Assembly (NCBI GenBank): GCA_038030265.1
Contig: CM075943.1
Span: forward strand, 18,910,001 to 18,974,000
DNA length: 64,000 nt
Reading direction: 5' to 3'
Source: Corythucha ciliata
Lineage: Eukaryota; Arthropoda; Insecta; Hemiptera; Tingidae
The position numbers and the translations under genes are program-made. Shown in pieces: positions 18,601 through 29,069 of this stretch. The stretch's first letter is position 1. Each line of letters begins with the position of its first letter. The notes beneath the pieces are model-generated. The model was not told the DNA's origin, did no database searches, and was given only the letters and a program-made list of their open reading frames with translations.

Positions 18601-21381
18601 CGACTGTAGCTAATTCGATAGGGCAGTCACTTTATTCCCTATATGACGGTAAGGACTTAAACCTATTTATACTATCATTTCAGGGGTATTTGGACAGACA
18701 AGCGATCTACGCCTGCAAAACCTGCACTGATGGAGACACTGATCCGGCGGGATTCTGTCTCGCGTGCAGCTATCATTGTCATGAAGGCCATGACATCCTT
18801 GAACTGTACACCAAACGGTATGTACGTCGTGTGACGTATGCTTGTTTTTCTCTCAGTTTGAGATTTTAGACTTGAGGCTTCGTCTTGTTAGAGTCTGGCC
18901 TTAGTTGCTTTGTATTAAAATGCCTAAAAAAGAAAATGACAATGTGTTCTTCAGGTTTTTCCGCTGTGACTGCGGAAACAGTAAATTCAAAGACAAAAAA
19001 TGTAACTTGGAGCCGGTAAGATCCTTCAGTTAACTCGGAATCTTTACTTTAACTGTTTGTACTCAGCACCCATGTCGTTTCAGGAGAAAAGCAAGCTGAA
19101 CGACAAGAACCTTTACAGTCAGAATTTCAAGGGGCTCTACTGCGTGTGCTCGCGACCCTATCCCGATCCGGACATTGAAGTCGAGGAGGACTGCATGATT
19201 CAGTGTATCATCTGTGAAGATTGGTACCATAGCAAAGTAGGAGGAATGCAAAGACTCGTTATTCAAACTTTCTTACACATTGTATTATTTTTAGCACTTG
19301 AACTGTGATGATGTCCCCAGCGAGGAGGCTTATTCTGAAATGATTTGCGGCTCGTGCACGGACAAATTACCATTTTTAAAACACTATCTCGGATTTTCGG
19401 TTACTAAAGTTGGAAATAAGGACGATAAACCAGTAGACGCTGGGTGCGAGACTCCGACTGCTGGTGACATTAAAAAGGTAAATAATTTCCAATAACTCAT
19501 GTCTACCCAGTTTGCTACAATAAATGGAATCTCTGTTGCAATTTCAGGACAAAGAGTCCACCGACGAAACGTCCGTCAATAACGGTAAATTATTTCTCGA
19601 AATTTCAGTGACTTTGTTTTCCCCGACTTTAGAATTTCTGTTGCAGGTGACGCAAGCAAATTAGCGCCAACTATCCCTGCGGTGGTGGACGTCAACGTGC
19701 CCGAAAGTTCGTCTAATGTAGACGTCAAATCAAAAGAACTCCCTGACGAGACTGTACGTGGCCTCTTTATCTTGAAATATGGACGAATGGCATTGTTTTC
19801 TTGAATTTTAGGGGTCTAAAATAGAAAGTAACAACTGTGATCGAGACAACAAAATTAATGTTCCTGACTCCTGCGAAAGTAGTAAAAGTGAATCATCCGC
19901 GTCGAACGGTAACGCTTCGGAAAAAGTGGAATCTGACGCTTCGGGTGAGTGTTTTATTTTTTGGCAAGGTGATCAACGACTTTCCCCATGTCTGATTTTC
20001 ACGTTTTAACGTCTTAGTGGTTGGGGTAAAATTCGCATTTTACCGACCGACCAAACAGAACGCACTGCCCGAATTTCTGGTGTTTTTTTTTTTTTTTAGT
20101 TTGAACTTGCCAACTCCGCGTAATTTCATTTTTAAAAAAGTCGAACCCGTGGAATAGTTTTTTTTAGCCAATCCCGCTAAATCGGTTTTGAATGGGCCCG
20201 CCGCAAAATTCTGATTTTGAACGGAGTCAGACCCTTAAAATTGATCTTTAAAACGACTGAACACTCTGAAATTGCTTTTGAATAGTGGTAACCAGCACGA
20301 AATAATGTAGGGGTCTGTCCCACGCCCGGCTGCATTGTCCGATGGAATCGTAAGCCTCAAATCGAAACACTGGAAAAAATGGCCTAAAAATTCGTCCTGG
20401 GTGATTTTGGTAAAAATTGCCCAAACGACTTGTATGAAACTGAGTATCGTGGGGTTTCTCGATATTCGTTCAAGGGTGTTTCCTTCTGATTCTAGCCATT
20501 TTTGGCGTCTTTCACTGTTTTTTTTTCGGGTCTGCGCAAGTTCCTTTCGTAATTAACTGGCAAAATACAGAAATCCCTGTTATAATACGTTCTTTTTGGC
20601 ACACTTAATTATTAGTTTACCCTTTTACAGGAAAGGAGGTGCCTAGTACTGTTGAATCTTCTGATAAAATCATTGGTGAGAGTTTGCTAACGGTATCTTA
20701 AAAGTTTCAGAGACATTATTACTAACTACTTTGTTTAAAACAAAAAAAAAAAACAGAATGTCTCCTAAAAAATTACAAAGTGATCGAAACGGACAAAAAG
20801 GGATCGGCGACGTTTTGGCCGGAAAATTTCCGCTCCCTTCTCTGTACCTGCCCAGACTGCGAAGTACGTAACGTTTTGTTCTTACTCGTCCCCCCGACCG
20901 ACACCACCTGTTTCTCCCAATTAACCTCATCCGGTACTCCAAGGTTATGTACGTGTCGTCTGGAGTCTCCTGGATTACGGATGACAAGGACACGTTTCGT
21001 GTCTATCAAGAAAAGGGTGTGAAAGCCACCGAGGGGACAAGCGGCGATGCGTCAGGAGCGGGAGATGACGCGAGTCTCGCTCCCACTGAACAGGCCATGA
21101 AGGCCATTAGTCATTTGGATCGTTTCACTCAAGTTGAAGTGATACAGAGTATGTAGCCCCTCCCCTCCTTTCTTCCTTCGAATCCGCCTATGTTGTTGGT
21201 TTTTTTTTTTGTGGTTTTTTCAGATTACATAAATTTTGAGTCCCAGTTGATCGACTACCTGAAATCCTTTGCGAGAAACAAAAGGGTCGTCAGAGAGCAA
21301 GACATACACGATTTTTTCAACGATATCAAGGCCAGGAAGCGTCAAAAAGTCGACGATGGGCCTTCGTATTACTGTCGCTAA
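15652..21381 (+). CDS. UBR7: UBR7 E3 ubiquitin ligase / PHD protein, complete
   Basis: UBR-box and PHD-finger protein, in other animals an E3 ligase acting on histone H2B and linked to histone chaperones. Exons: 15652-15837, 18684-18817, 18955-19015, 19084-19236, 19295-19477, 19548-19584, 19647-19753, 19812-19944, 20631-20675, 20757-20863, 20944-21148, 21224-21381; 1509 nt, 502 aa (human 425). The UBR zinc box spans about 58-125 (C58, C73, C76, CDC at 111-113). The PHD finger spans about 146-205 (C147, C149, WYH at 174-176, C182, C196, C199). A Ser/Asp/Lys-rich linker of about 100 residues, coded by small exons 6-9, is longer than in vertebrates. The C-terminal UBR7-specific block (FWPENFRSLLCTC, then RQKVDDGPSYYCR at the end) settles the identity. 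The start Met is the first in frame. AATAAA lies 167 bp past the stop. Confidence 0.95.
15838..18683 (+). other. UBR7 intron 1, no other gene
   Basis: 2.8 kb intron starting gtgagtgcg and ending catttcag. Contains a C12 run (17030-17041) and a small hairpin CCCCAAATAATGCTTATTTGGGG near 16704. No coding exon was recognised on either strand. Confidence 0.7.
20100..20310 (+). repeat. Family C words in UBR7 intron 8
   Basis: A few degenerate units (AAAGTCGAACCCGTGGAATAG, GCCCGCCGCAAAATTCTGA) of the same type as 26400-27720. The unit shape is a GAACCC or AGCC word followed by CGCAAAAT and a T-rich run. Confidence 0.5.
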
Positions 21382-21547
21382 ATGTGCATCTCGAAAAGTA
21401 AAGTCCACTTTTTAAAGAATTCGTTTCTTTTTTCAGTTAAAAACAGGTTTAATCCTGTGCTATTTTTTTCAATATTTGATGACTCGTCGTAGGTTATTTC
21501 ACGGAGATGGAGAAGTCTTTTTAAATGTGTGATAATTAATTAAAGCG

Positions 21548-21553
21548 AATAAA
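21548..21553 (+). terminator. Poly(A) signal of UBR7
   Basis: AATAAA about 165 bp after the UBR7 stop and only 36 bp before the RSPH9 stop codon on the other strand. The two 3' untranslated regions therefore probably overlap. Confidence 0.6.
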
Positions 21554-21588
21554 TTACGTTTATTTGAAAAAAGGCTATTACCGATACT

Positions 21589-22668
21589 TCATATCATGAA
21601 AGGAATGTCCAAGTTTCGTTTAGCAATACCAAAGTATAAGAAACCATAAGTGTGGGACTCCAGGATATTGTAACTGACTGCTCCGGGCCAATGAAGGTTT
21701 CGCAAGCATGCCGTGCGGTTGGCGTTGACAGTTTGACAACTCCAAGCGACTGCAAGTTTGGCTTTAGTTACTAAAAGCAGGAAGAAACTTGGATGGGGAA
21801 GGGGGTATTTACAGTTAATGGGTATGTCGTCGTCGACTCTGTCTAAAAAATCGTACGCGTAGTTGTAATCGGGCCTTTTGGCGACATTGGCGTCCCATTT
21901 TTCCTTTGGACGACGATAGTGGAAATAGTTGCCCAAAAAGCGGGATTCGTCGTAAGACATTCCGTACCAGGCTTCGTTAGGGACGACGCTACCGTTGGGT
22001 TGTTTGTAAAGGGCTCCTCTAGGGACTGCTAGGGCTTCCTGGTTTATGACCTCAATGGTGGCGGACAGTCGATCTTCTTCCTTGAGGGAGTACGTGGGGA
22101 GTTTTCTCCAGTAGAGGTTTCTTTCTTTGATTTTCTGAAAGTTTTGCAGGGATTTTGAGAGTTCGGGGTTAACTGTTTGGTGAGCCTAGGGGGGGGGGGG
22201 GTCGCGAACTGACCAATGTTTGTTTCTCCCCGTGAATTTCTTCCTCGGTTGGTTGGTCATCCACAACTGTTGTCAGAAGTGACGGATCACCGATGAATCG
22301 CGTCGAATTAATTGAACAAAGGAAGAAATCGTCTTTGTTCGGAGTCGGAAGCATCACCCAATCGACGGCGTTCTTACTTTTAAGGAGTTAGCATTAAATA
22401 TAAACCCCAGATTTTGTTAAAACAGACTCCTTCCTATCTACCTGTAGTAGTAAACTGAGTGGCGAAGAATATCCTTCTTATATCCAAAGGCGACATAATA
22501 GTCACAATCAAGCCCGAAAATTCTACCCCAAAAGTAGACTTTGTCGAAATGATTGTCATTCAACAGGACGGTGAGCGAGGATTGAAGGAGACTGTTCTTT
22601 TCTATATTCAAAGCGTAACCAGTCAGAGTAATGATATCCTGGCTGAAAGCGAGGTGTTCCAATTCCAT
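21589..22668 (-). CDS. RSPH9: Radial spoke head protein 9, complete
   Basis: Structural protein of the radial spoke head in motile 9+2 cilia and flagella. Exons in coding order: 22668-22442, 22376-22214, 22134-21813, 21749-21589; 873 nt, 290 aa (human 276). Diagnostic stretches are VYFWGRIFGLDCDYYVAFG in exon 1, RFIGDP in exon 2, VPRGALYKQP and GNYFHYR in exon 3, and a C-terminus with NLHWPG, GFLYFG and LDIPFMI. The start is the ATG at 22668; an upstream GTG in the same frame is not needed. The last intron has two phase-compatible acceptors; the inner one (ttgcag|TCGCTT) gives the better match in length to the family. The gene implies motile cilia or flagellated sperm in this animal. It is convergent with UBR7. 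Confidence 0.93.
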
Positions 22669-23079
22669 CGAAGACACGAAAACTCGCTCTTATTTAGCGA
22701 ATTTTTCAAATAAAATCACATGAAAAAACATTTCACATGATTTTATTCAAATTGGCGAACAAGAAGGAGCATTGAGCGGTTCACGGTTGGTTTCGCCCTA
22801 TCCAACGACAGCGCCACTTGTTCTCCATCCCCCCACCGCCGACCACGGCCATGTTGCCTCACTCATCTGTTCTCATTTGCCCCCACCGCCCACTCGTCCC
22901 ACTCTGCACAATTCTTTAGTCTCCCGTTCGATCAAGTTGTCCTTTCCCCTTTAAATCACCTTTTTTCGCTTCTTTTTTCAGTTGATTTCCTAGTTTCGGC
23001 CAATTTTTTTTTCCTCATAGTTTTTCCGGGGTCGGGGAGTCGTTTATGAATATCCTCTGGCGTACACACACTTCTCGGA

Positions 23080-23207
23080 TATAAAAATTTGAGTGCAGTT
23101 CCGCGTTGAAAACTCTTTTGTTTTCGTTTTGGCCGCGAGCAAATTTAAGTGTCTGAGCTGTGGAGCGCGAAGAGATTTACCATGCTGTTGTGACAAAATC
23201 TTAATTG
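23080..23207 (+). promoter_or_regulatory. Possible TATA promoter and first non-coding exon
   Basis: TATAAAAA at 23080-23087 is followed by a region ending in a strong splice donor (AATTG|gtaagtag after 23207). The putative exon has a three-codon upstream ORF (ATG CTG TTG TGA). No coding exon can be t​ied to it with confidence; the nearest candidate is at 33641. It would be divergent from RSPH9. Confidence 0.3.
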
Positions 23208-24910
23208 GTAAGTAGAAAAACGAGTTTAATTACTTTTTTGATAGTTTTTGCCTACCCTGAATGATTGCTCCTACAACAAAAAGATTTCGCTTGAAATTGC
23301 GTCTCTACCTCCCGTGGACTTCCTTGTTTATGAAACTTCACGACCTGTGAGGCCGAATCAATAGTGTTCCCATTTTTGTTATTTGGTTTTTTCATATTTT
23401 TTCTAAAATTCGCTATCGCCGAGTTTGCGACTATTTATTTATTTATTGAACCTGTTTCTCCCCGGTTAGTTTTTTTTCTTTATTTCAGGAAGTTCCGTCT
23501 CCCTCTCCTGTCATCTCGTCTTATACCACCACCTTGAAAGTAACGCCTCGTTAGATAACCCACTTCTTTCTAAAATAAGAAAGGGAAGAATTCGATTTCG
23601 GCGTTTGTCCTTTTAATTTTTGTACTAAAACGAGAGCCCAGGCACGTGCAGTCGACGCGAACTCTAAATCTGAAGAATTGACCTTACGAATCCATTTTAT
23701 CTGGCAGACTTGAGTCATGCCAAACATTGTTTTTGGGTCGGTTGAATTTATCGTAAATGAAGAATAGCGTTATTGACCGTATTTCAAAAGTTTGTGTGCC
23801 GGAGACGGGGTTGAGTGATAAAGAGGAAGGGAGGACTAGTCACCCCCCCCCACCCTTCTCTCACAACAAATTAAACTCTTTGTTCCTCCGAGTCAATGAC
23901 AGGGTGATCATAAAATGAAGGGGGTGACATAAGCGGAAGAGTCATGATGCGCTTTATAACTACACCTTTCTGATTATTGCATACAGTTATAGAAGGGGTT
24001 TATCTAAAGATAAGGCTTATATGGCCCTGTCAAACATTACTCTGAATTATTCGACCTTGCAAAATTCACATCTAGTGAAATGCGAACGCGTTGCGTAATT
24101 TTTTTGATCACATCGACAATCTGTGCTGCAGCAAGAGTACCTAGGTTTGAAGACTCTCTCAGCTTGGGGAAAATGCGTAGAATATTAGGCCGCCTTTTGT
24201 TCCTGCAGTTAATACTGTAAAACTTCAATGACATTAAAAGCAGCATCCCGTCTTGGATGACCTCAACGAAGTTTCTGTATAAGCGAAAAGAATCGTTTTA
24301 TTATAGCGAGTTTGTATGTGAGGGTCGCACCAGCCCACGAATCATTTTGGCGAGGGGCAGACAAATTTGGCAAAAATTAACAAGAATTGATTACTGAGCC
24401 TGAAAAAAATTCGACGCCCTACGGGCCGGGACGTTCAGAGAGGAACCGTAACTTACAAGTGACAACATGACAAAGGCAGCAACTGTAGCTGGTAAAGAAC
24501 ATAAGGGGGGGGGGGTCAAGATACTTTCTGAACTTTTCAGACAGTTCCGCCGTGAGATGTTGGATTTCCACCAAACTCGGCGGAACTATTATTCCACCAC
24601 CCGAAGTCATTCAGTTTCAGTTGAGCAAAATTACCACGCAAGAAAAGGGGCGGATTGCTTGTGATTTTCACGAGAAAACGGCTCCTTGTCGCGTTAGTAG
24701 TATAGCCAGCTACATGATTGAACGGTCTATTATTTGGGCCCCTTTTGAGTGCAACAGAGCCAGGCAGAGCTAAAATGCTATGATTTTGGCAGATAGTCCG
24801 TTTCCTAAGGGCAAAATTTTATTTTAGGATAGAAGGCAAGCCGTCGCAGAAGATATAGGCAGTCGATATAGCGTCGTTTTTTTAATGCTGAAAGTACGAT
24901 TCAGGGGAGA
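23208..24910. other. Non-coding stretch, little recognisable
   Basis: AT-rich sequence with C9 (23843-23851) and G11 (24505-24515) runs. Short reading frames only; no exon, RNA gene or transposon end was recognised. Confidence 0.5.
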
Positions 24911-24919
24911 GAAGATAGT

Positions 24920-25110
24920 TTTTGGGCACATCGGACATAATTGCATTTTTTGGCCACATTAGTGTATATTTAAACCCGGAAACAGAAAGCGATTCCCATT
25001 TGCACAAAATTCTGCATTTGGACAGTTCATTTCTTCTACCCGTCCTTTCTGAGTTAGATAATGTGTTATGGAGAAGACGGGTGGGAACAAGTTGCCTGTT
25101 GACGCTCTCT
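24920..25110 (+). repeat. Dispersed repeat copy 1 (foldback type)
   Basis: Shares CCATTTGCA(C/T)AAAATTCTGC, CAGTTCATTT and CGGGT(G/A)G words in the same order and orientation with 28050-28230. Contains an inverted pair CTACCCGTC / GACGGGTGG. Confidence 0.6.
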
Positions 25111-26399
25111 GAATGGCTCCTGTGTACTAATCGCTTCTTTTCAGTTGAACGAACCGCGTATACTCCCATCGACGGACTAAAAAGTGCTCGTTTAGTCCTA
25201 AAAACCGACAACTTTGCTCAATTTGGTCCCTTTAACTTTGCCTCGGCCAGCGGCCGACCCCGCAAGTTCGGGTTTTCGGGAGAGTCTACCCCGTAATGTG
25301 GCGTTTTTGAAGGTCCGAAAGTCTGAAAGTTGGTTTTTGAAAGATTCGTACTATCAATTTTCACGGGATGGCTTTCTTCAGAACATCACAATTTTGTCTT
25401 TGAAAACCAACTTCCGAGTCGTTCGCTCTATTAAGAAAATTAATTTCGGGGTTTTCGAATTTAACGAATACTCGTGATCGATTTGACTTGCGGTATCACT
25501 TACTCAGGTATTGGATCGCTGTGGTCAGCCCCGCAAACTTCGGAATTTTATCAAGAAAAAAGTGTACGGACCTGCGAAATTATTAGAGTGCAATTAATTT
25601 TTAAAGTAGCAAACGATTTTTAGGTCGGGATCGGCTTGAGACGACGTTCAACCATCGGGGAGGTCGAACGATGTTTGAACCTCGGGGAGGACGCTTGCCT
25701 GACTCGAGGAAGAGCGACATTGGTGTTTTAAGACATGAAATCACCAACATTTCGTATTTATCCGGAAAAGTCAGGAAATTACAGTCATTTTGAATAATTA
25801 ATTACTAATTTTAAACAAAATTAGGTCAGATTAAGAATTTCCAAATGCTTTTCACCTCTGAGAGAAAAAATTACAATATTACAAACTGTAATTGAATTAG
25901 GTACTCATTCAAGTAACAACTGCACGTGCCCGAATAGTTAGATTTTCGGGCTTCATCGCAACATTTTTGAACGCTGGTGAACAGATCGCGGCTGAAATTG
26001 GTGGTTTCCCGTTCAAATTAATCGGAGTGCGCGCTACTTCACAGTTTCGTATGATACTTATTTTCCTTGGGAATGCGGTTGATTTCTGAGCCTTTACTGT
26101 CGTCATGGGGCCAAACAGTCTGTGTCTGAAGCAGAATCTCCCCACTCTTCTGGTTGAAATATCCGCGAAAAGTTTTCTTGACACGTCCTCTACTGTTGTA
26201 GGAATAAATGAGCAACGTGTGTTGAGGGAGTGAATTTGTAAATTGTTGGACCAAACAATTATTGGGTTCGAAGATTCAAGGCAAATCCATGGTTTGTGAT
26301 GAAATAATTAGTTTCATAATTTTCATAAGTTTTGTTGGAAGTGATAATGGGGCAAAAACGCAAAATTGTTTTGTTCACAGAAGTCACACACGTGAAACT

Positions 26400-27720
26400 A
26401 GGTTTTGAGTGTGACAAAACCAGCAACATTGGGTTTTATTAGAAGCCGCCAAACCCGCGAAATTAGTTTTTCAGCGTGATAGAATTCATGAAGTTGGTTT
26501 TTGGAAGGGCAAAATAAGTGAAATTTGGTTTTAAAAAATGGCCCATACACGGGCAGATAATTTTGACAGATTTGATGGGCCATGTTTTCAATAGATCGTT
26601 AACGATCTAGAGCAAACGATGAGATCGGTCGTCGCCCATTAACGTACAAAAGTTATCTGTGACCGATATCTTTTACCTGATCAAATCTGCTACTTAATGG
26701 GGGCATATCTGGCAGATTTCATTTATCGGTCGGGTTCGAAAGATATTTGAGATCGATGACAGATACGGAGTTTTAGAAAAAAGGAGGGAGCAAAAAGCTT
26801 TTTCCCTTGAGAAAAATATTACAAATTGATAATTCGGATCAAAAAACTTATAAACGAACTTGAATAAAAGCAGTATAAGGTCCGTTCTATTGTTTTTCGT
26901 GCTGCACAAGTGTAGAAAACCATGTGATTTCATTTAATAATTTTGAAAAATTGAATGAAATCAGATTATTTTTCCCAAAAGTTCAGCACGAACAAGACAA
27001 TGGAACGAACGTATATTGTCTAGCCTGAATCATACATAAGTTATTAAACACTATAGAACGGACAGATCACGTTAAGGGATGAAGCCCGATTCAAAATTGG
27101 CAGATCTGTCCCCCAGATATCTCTCATGAGAAATCAGTAGGTTAGTGGGGAACCACAGACCACATCTGATGGATTTGAACTCCCACCGATATCGTTCGGC
27201 AGATATTTGTAGATCTGTCATCGTTTATTGCCCACTAACGAGCAAATTTTCACCACCGATATCTGTCAAAAACGTGAAATCTTCCGTAGACATCTGCTCG
27301 TGTACGCCCACTTAATGAGCCGAATCTGAGAATTTTGGCTTGGAAAGAGCCAAACACGCGAAATAGGATTTTGTAACTCTCGAAAATGGTTAGTAACGAG
27401 GCGAAACCCGCGAAGTTGGTTTTAGTAATAGGAAAACGTGGTGAAAAATTTAGTTTTCGAAGAAACCAAACTTGTGAAATTTATTTCTGGATGAGCGAAA
27501 ATCCGTGAAACATGGTTTCGAAGGGGTCAATTTAACGACGTTTGGTTTGAATGATCGAAAATCTGTTGGGATGAAAGAACCAAAATCAAGAATCTTTGGT
27601 TTGGAAGGAGCCAAATCAATGATAGTGCCGAATTTGTTTTTGAATGAGGTAAACAAAGAGGCCAGTTTTTGTTCAGTGTTGTGATTTGGGCCAATTGGGG
27701 AATCCAGCCGGTCCAAAGCG
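26400..27720 (+). repeat. Degenerate array, family C, split by an insertion
   Basis: Units such as AAGCCGCCAAACCCGCGAAAT followed by T(A/T)GTTTTTGA occupy 26400-26538 and 27315-27720. The middle (about 26539-27310) looks inserted: its ends are TGGCCCATACACGGGCAGAT and the inverse of TGGGCGTACACGAGCAGAT. Confidence 0.7.
26539..27310. mobile_element. Foldback element with a smaller foldback nested inside
   Basis: About 770 bp with inverted GGGC-TACACG-GCAGAT ends and inner GACAGAT/ATCTGTC and GATATC words in both orientations. Inside it, 26880-27011 is a separate palindrome of about 130 bp with ends TCCGTTCTATTGT and ACAATGGAACGAAC and a TGATTTCATT(T/C)AAT stem. Confidence 0.55.
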
Positions 27721-28049
27721 CACCTAGAGAGCGTCTCGCGTCAACGTCCCCTAACGCTCCCGAAATCGAGGCTTTTCAATTTCTTTTCTACAAGAAACCC
27801 AAATACGCCTTCGAGCTGCGGAATTAGCCCCCCACTCCTTATTATATTTTTGGAGCTTGGGTGCGTTTTCGGTGAAAATCCTGCTTAACGCTAAACCCGC
27901 TCTAAACGCTAGAATCGCGCGGGTTCCGCCTCACGTTGGATACAGGGATTGGCCCCGTCCTTGCGTGAGTGGGAATCGGTGCGATTTTTGCGAAGCGGGT
28001 GATTTAAGCGTGTTGATCGTTTATAGCGAGAAACGCCCGTGAGTCCTAT

Positions 28050-28230
28050 TATTGCATTTTTGTAATTTGTACAACCACGTAACATTATTTTTACCCGAGA
28101 ATCTAATAGCACTTTCCATTTGCATAAAATTCTGCTCTGGAGCAGTTCATTTCCACCTGTCTTCTCCATTAACATATGTTATTCGGAGAGGACGGGTAGA
28201 AATTACTTGCCACCGCAGATTTTAGTGCAA
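28050..28230 (+). repeat. Dispersed repeat copy 2 (foldback type)
   Basis: Second copy of the repeat at 24920. Its ends TTTCCATTTGCATAAAATTC and GATTTTAGTGCAAATGGAA form an inverted pair, suggesting a palindromic MITE. Confidence 0.6.
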
Positions 28231-28786
28231 ATGGAATACTCTATAAAACAAAAGTTCAAAATGAAAATAGCCCGACACTCCACAAAAGCGGAACCCGTTG
28301 TAAACGCTAAACTCGCGCGATTCCCACTCACGCTAGTCACGCAGGACACAGTTTATGATTGTTCGCGATAAAAGCAATCACTTGGAGTGCTACCATCCAT
28401 AGTGTATGGCGTAGTCCGCCAAATAACTTTAATGTGGGTGCGCTGCTGTGATTTGTATTTCACTTGAATTTGTTGCGTTCAATGCAAATTATTTAGTTCT
28501 TCCCTGATTTGAAAATTTTGCTTCGAGTAACGGGATTTGATTTCATTAATGGCCGTGTGAAAATAATGTGGGAGTTTTGGACGAGAAATGCTTTAGTGAC
28601 CTGTGTTTTTCACCAAGTCATTGCACTCACAAAATAAAAAATATCTTGCAGGCGTCTTAATTCATTTTTTATGCCCTCTCAACTTATTCTGATGGGTTAA
28701 CCGGGATTTTGAACCCATGTGGTAGTGCCCCAAGCATTAATGCGCTCAATTTTCTTCGCCGAACTGCTACTGATTTGCCGCTCTTT

Positions 28787-29069
28787 GCCATTCGGTAGCC
28801 GACCCTTGCAGGGCTTTTCTTGGCTGGGTAGCCCTTTTACTAGTCCCAAAAAAAAACTGGGCGAGAGGTGAGACGTTCATTGAACTACGAAGTAAATTGA
28901 TTCGCCAAAGTGGCTAGGCTTTTTGGGAGGTGCCATTCGGAAGGTGGCCCTTGCCGGGCTTTACTTGGCTGAGTTGCCCTTTTACTTGTCCTAACAAAAA
29001 CTGGGGGATACGTTCATTGAACTATGAAGTAAATTGATTTGCCAAACCGGCTAGGTTTTTTGGGAGATG
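28787..29069 (+). repeat. Tandem duplication, ~145-bp unit
   Basis: Two head-to-tail copies (28787-28931 and 28932-29069), each starting GCCATTCGG and ending GGCTAGG(C/T)TTTTTGGGAG(G/A)T, with GTTCATTGAACTA(C/T)GAAG inside. They are about 85-90 percent alike. Confidence 0.8.

Noticed and set aside
23843..23851. Prokaryotic-style signals (ribosome sites, operons)
   Set aside because: All genes are spliced and eukaryotic, so these categories do not apply.
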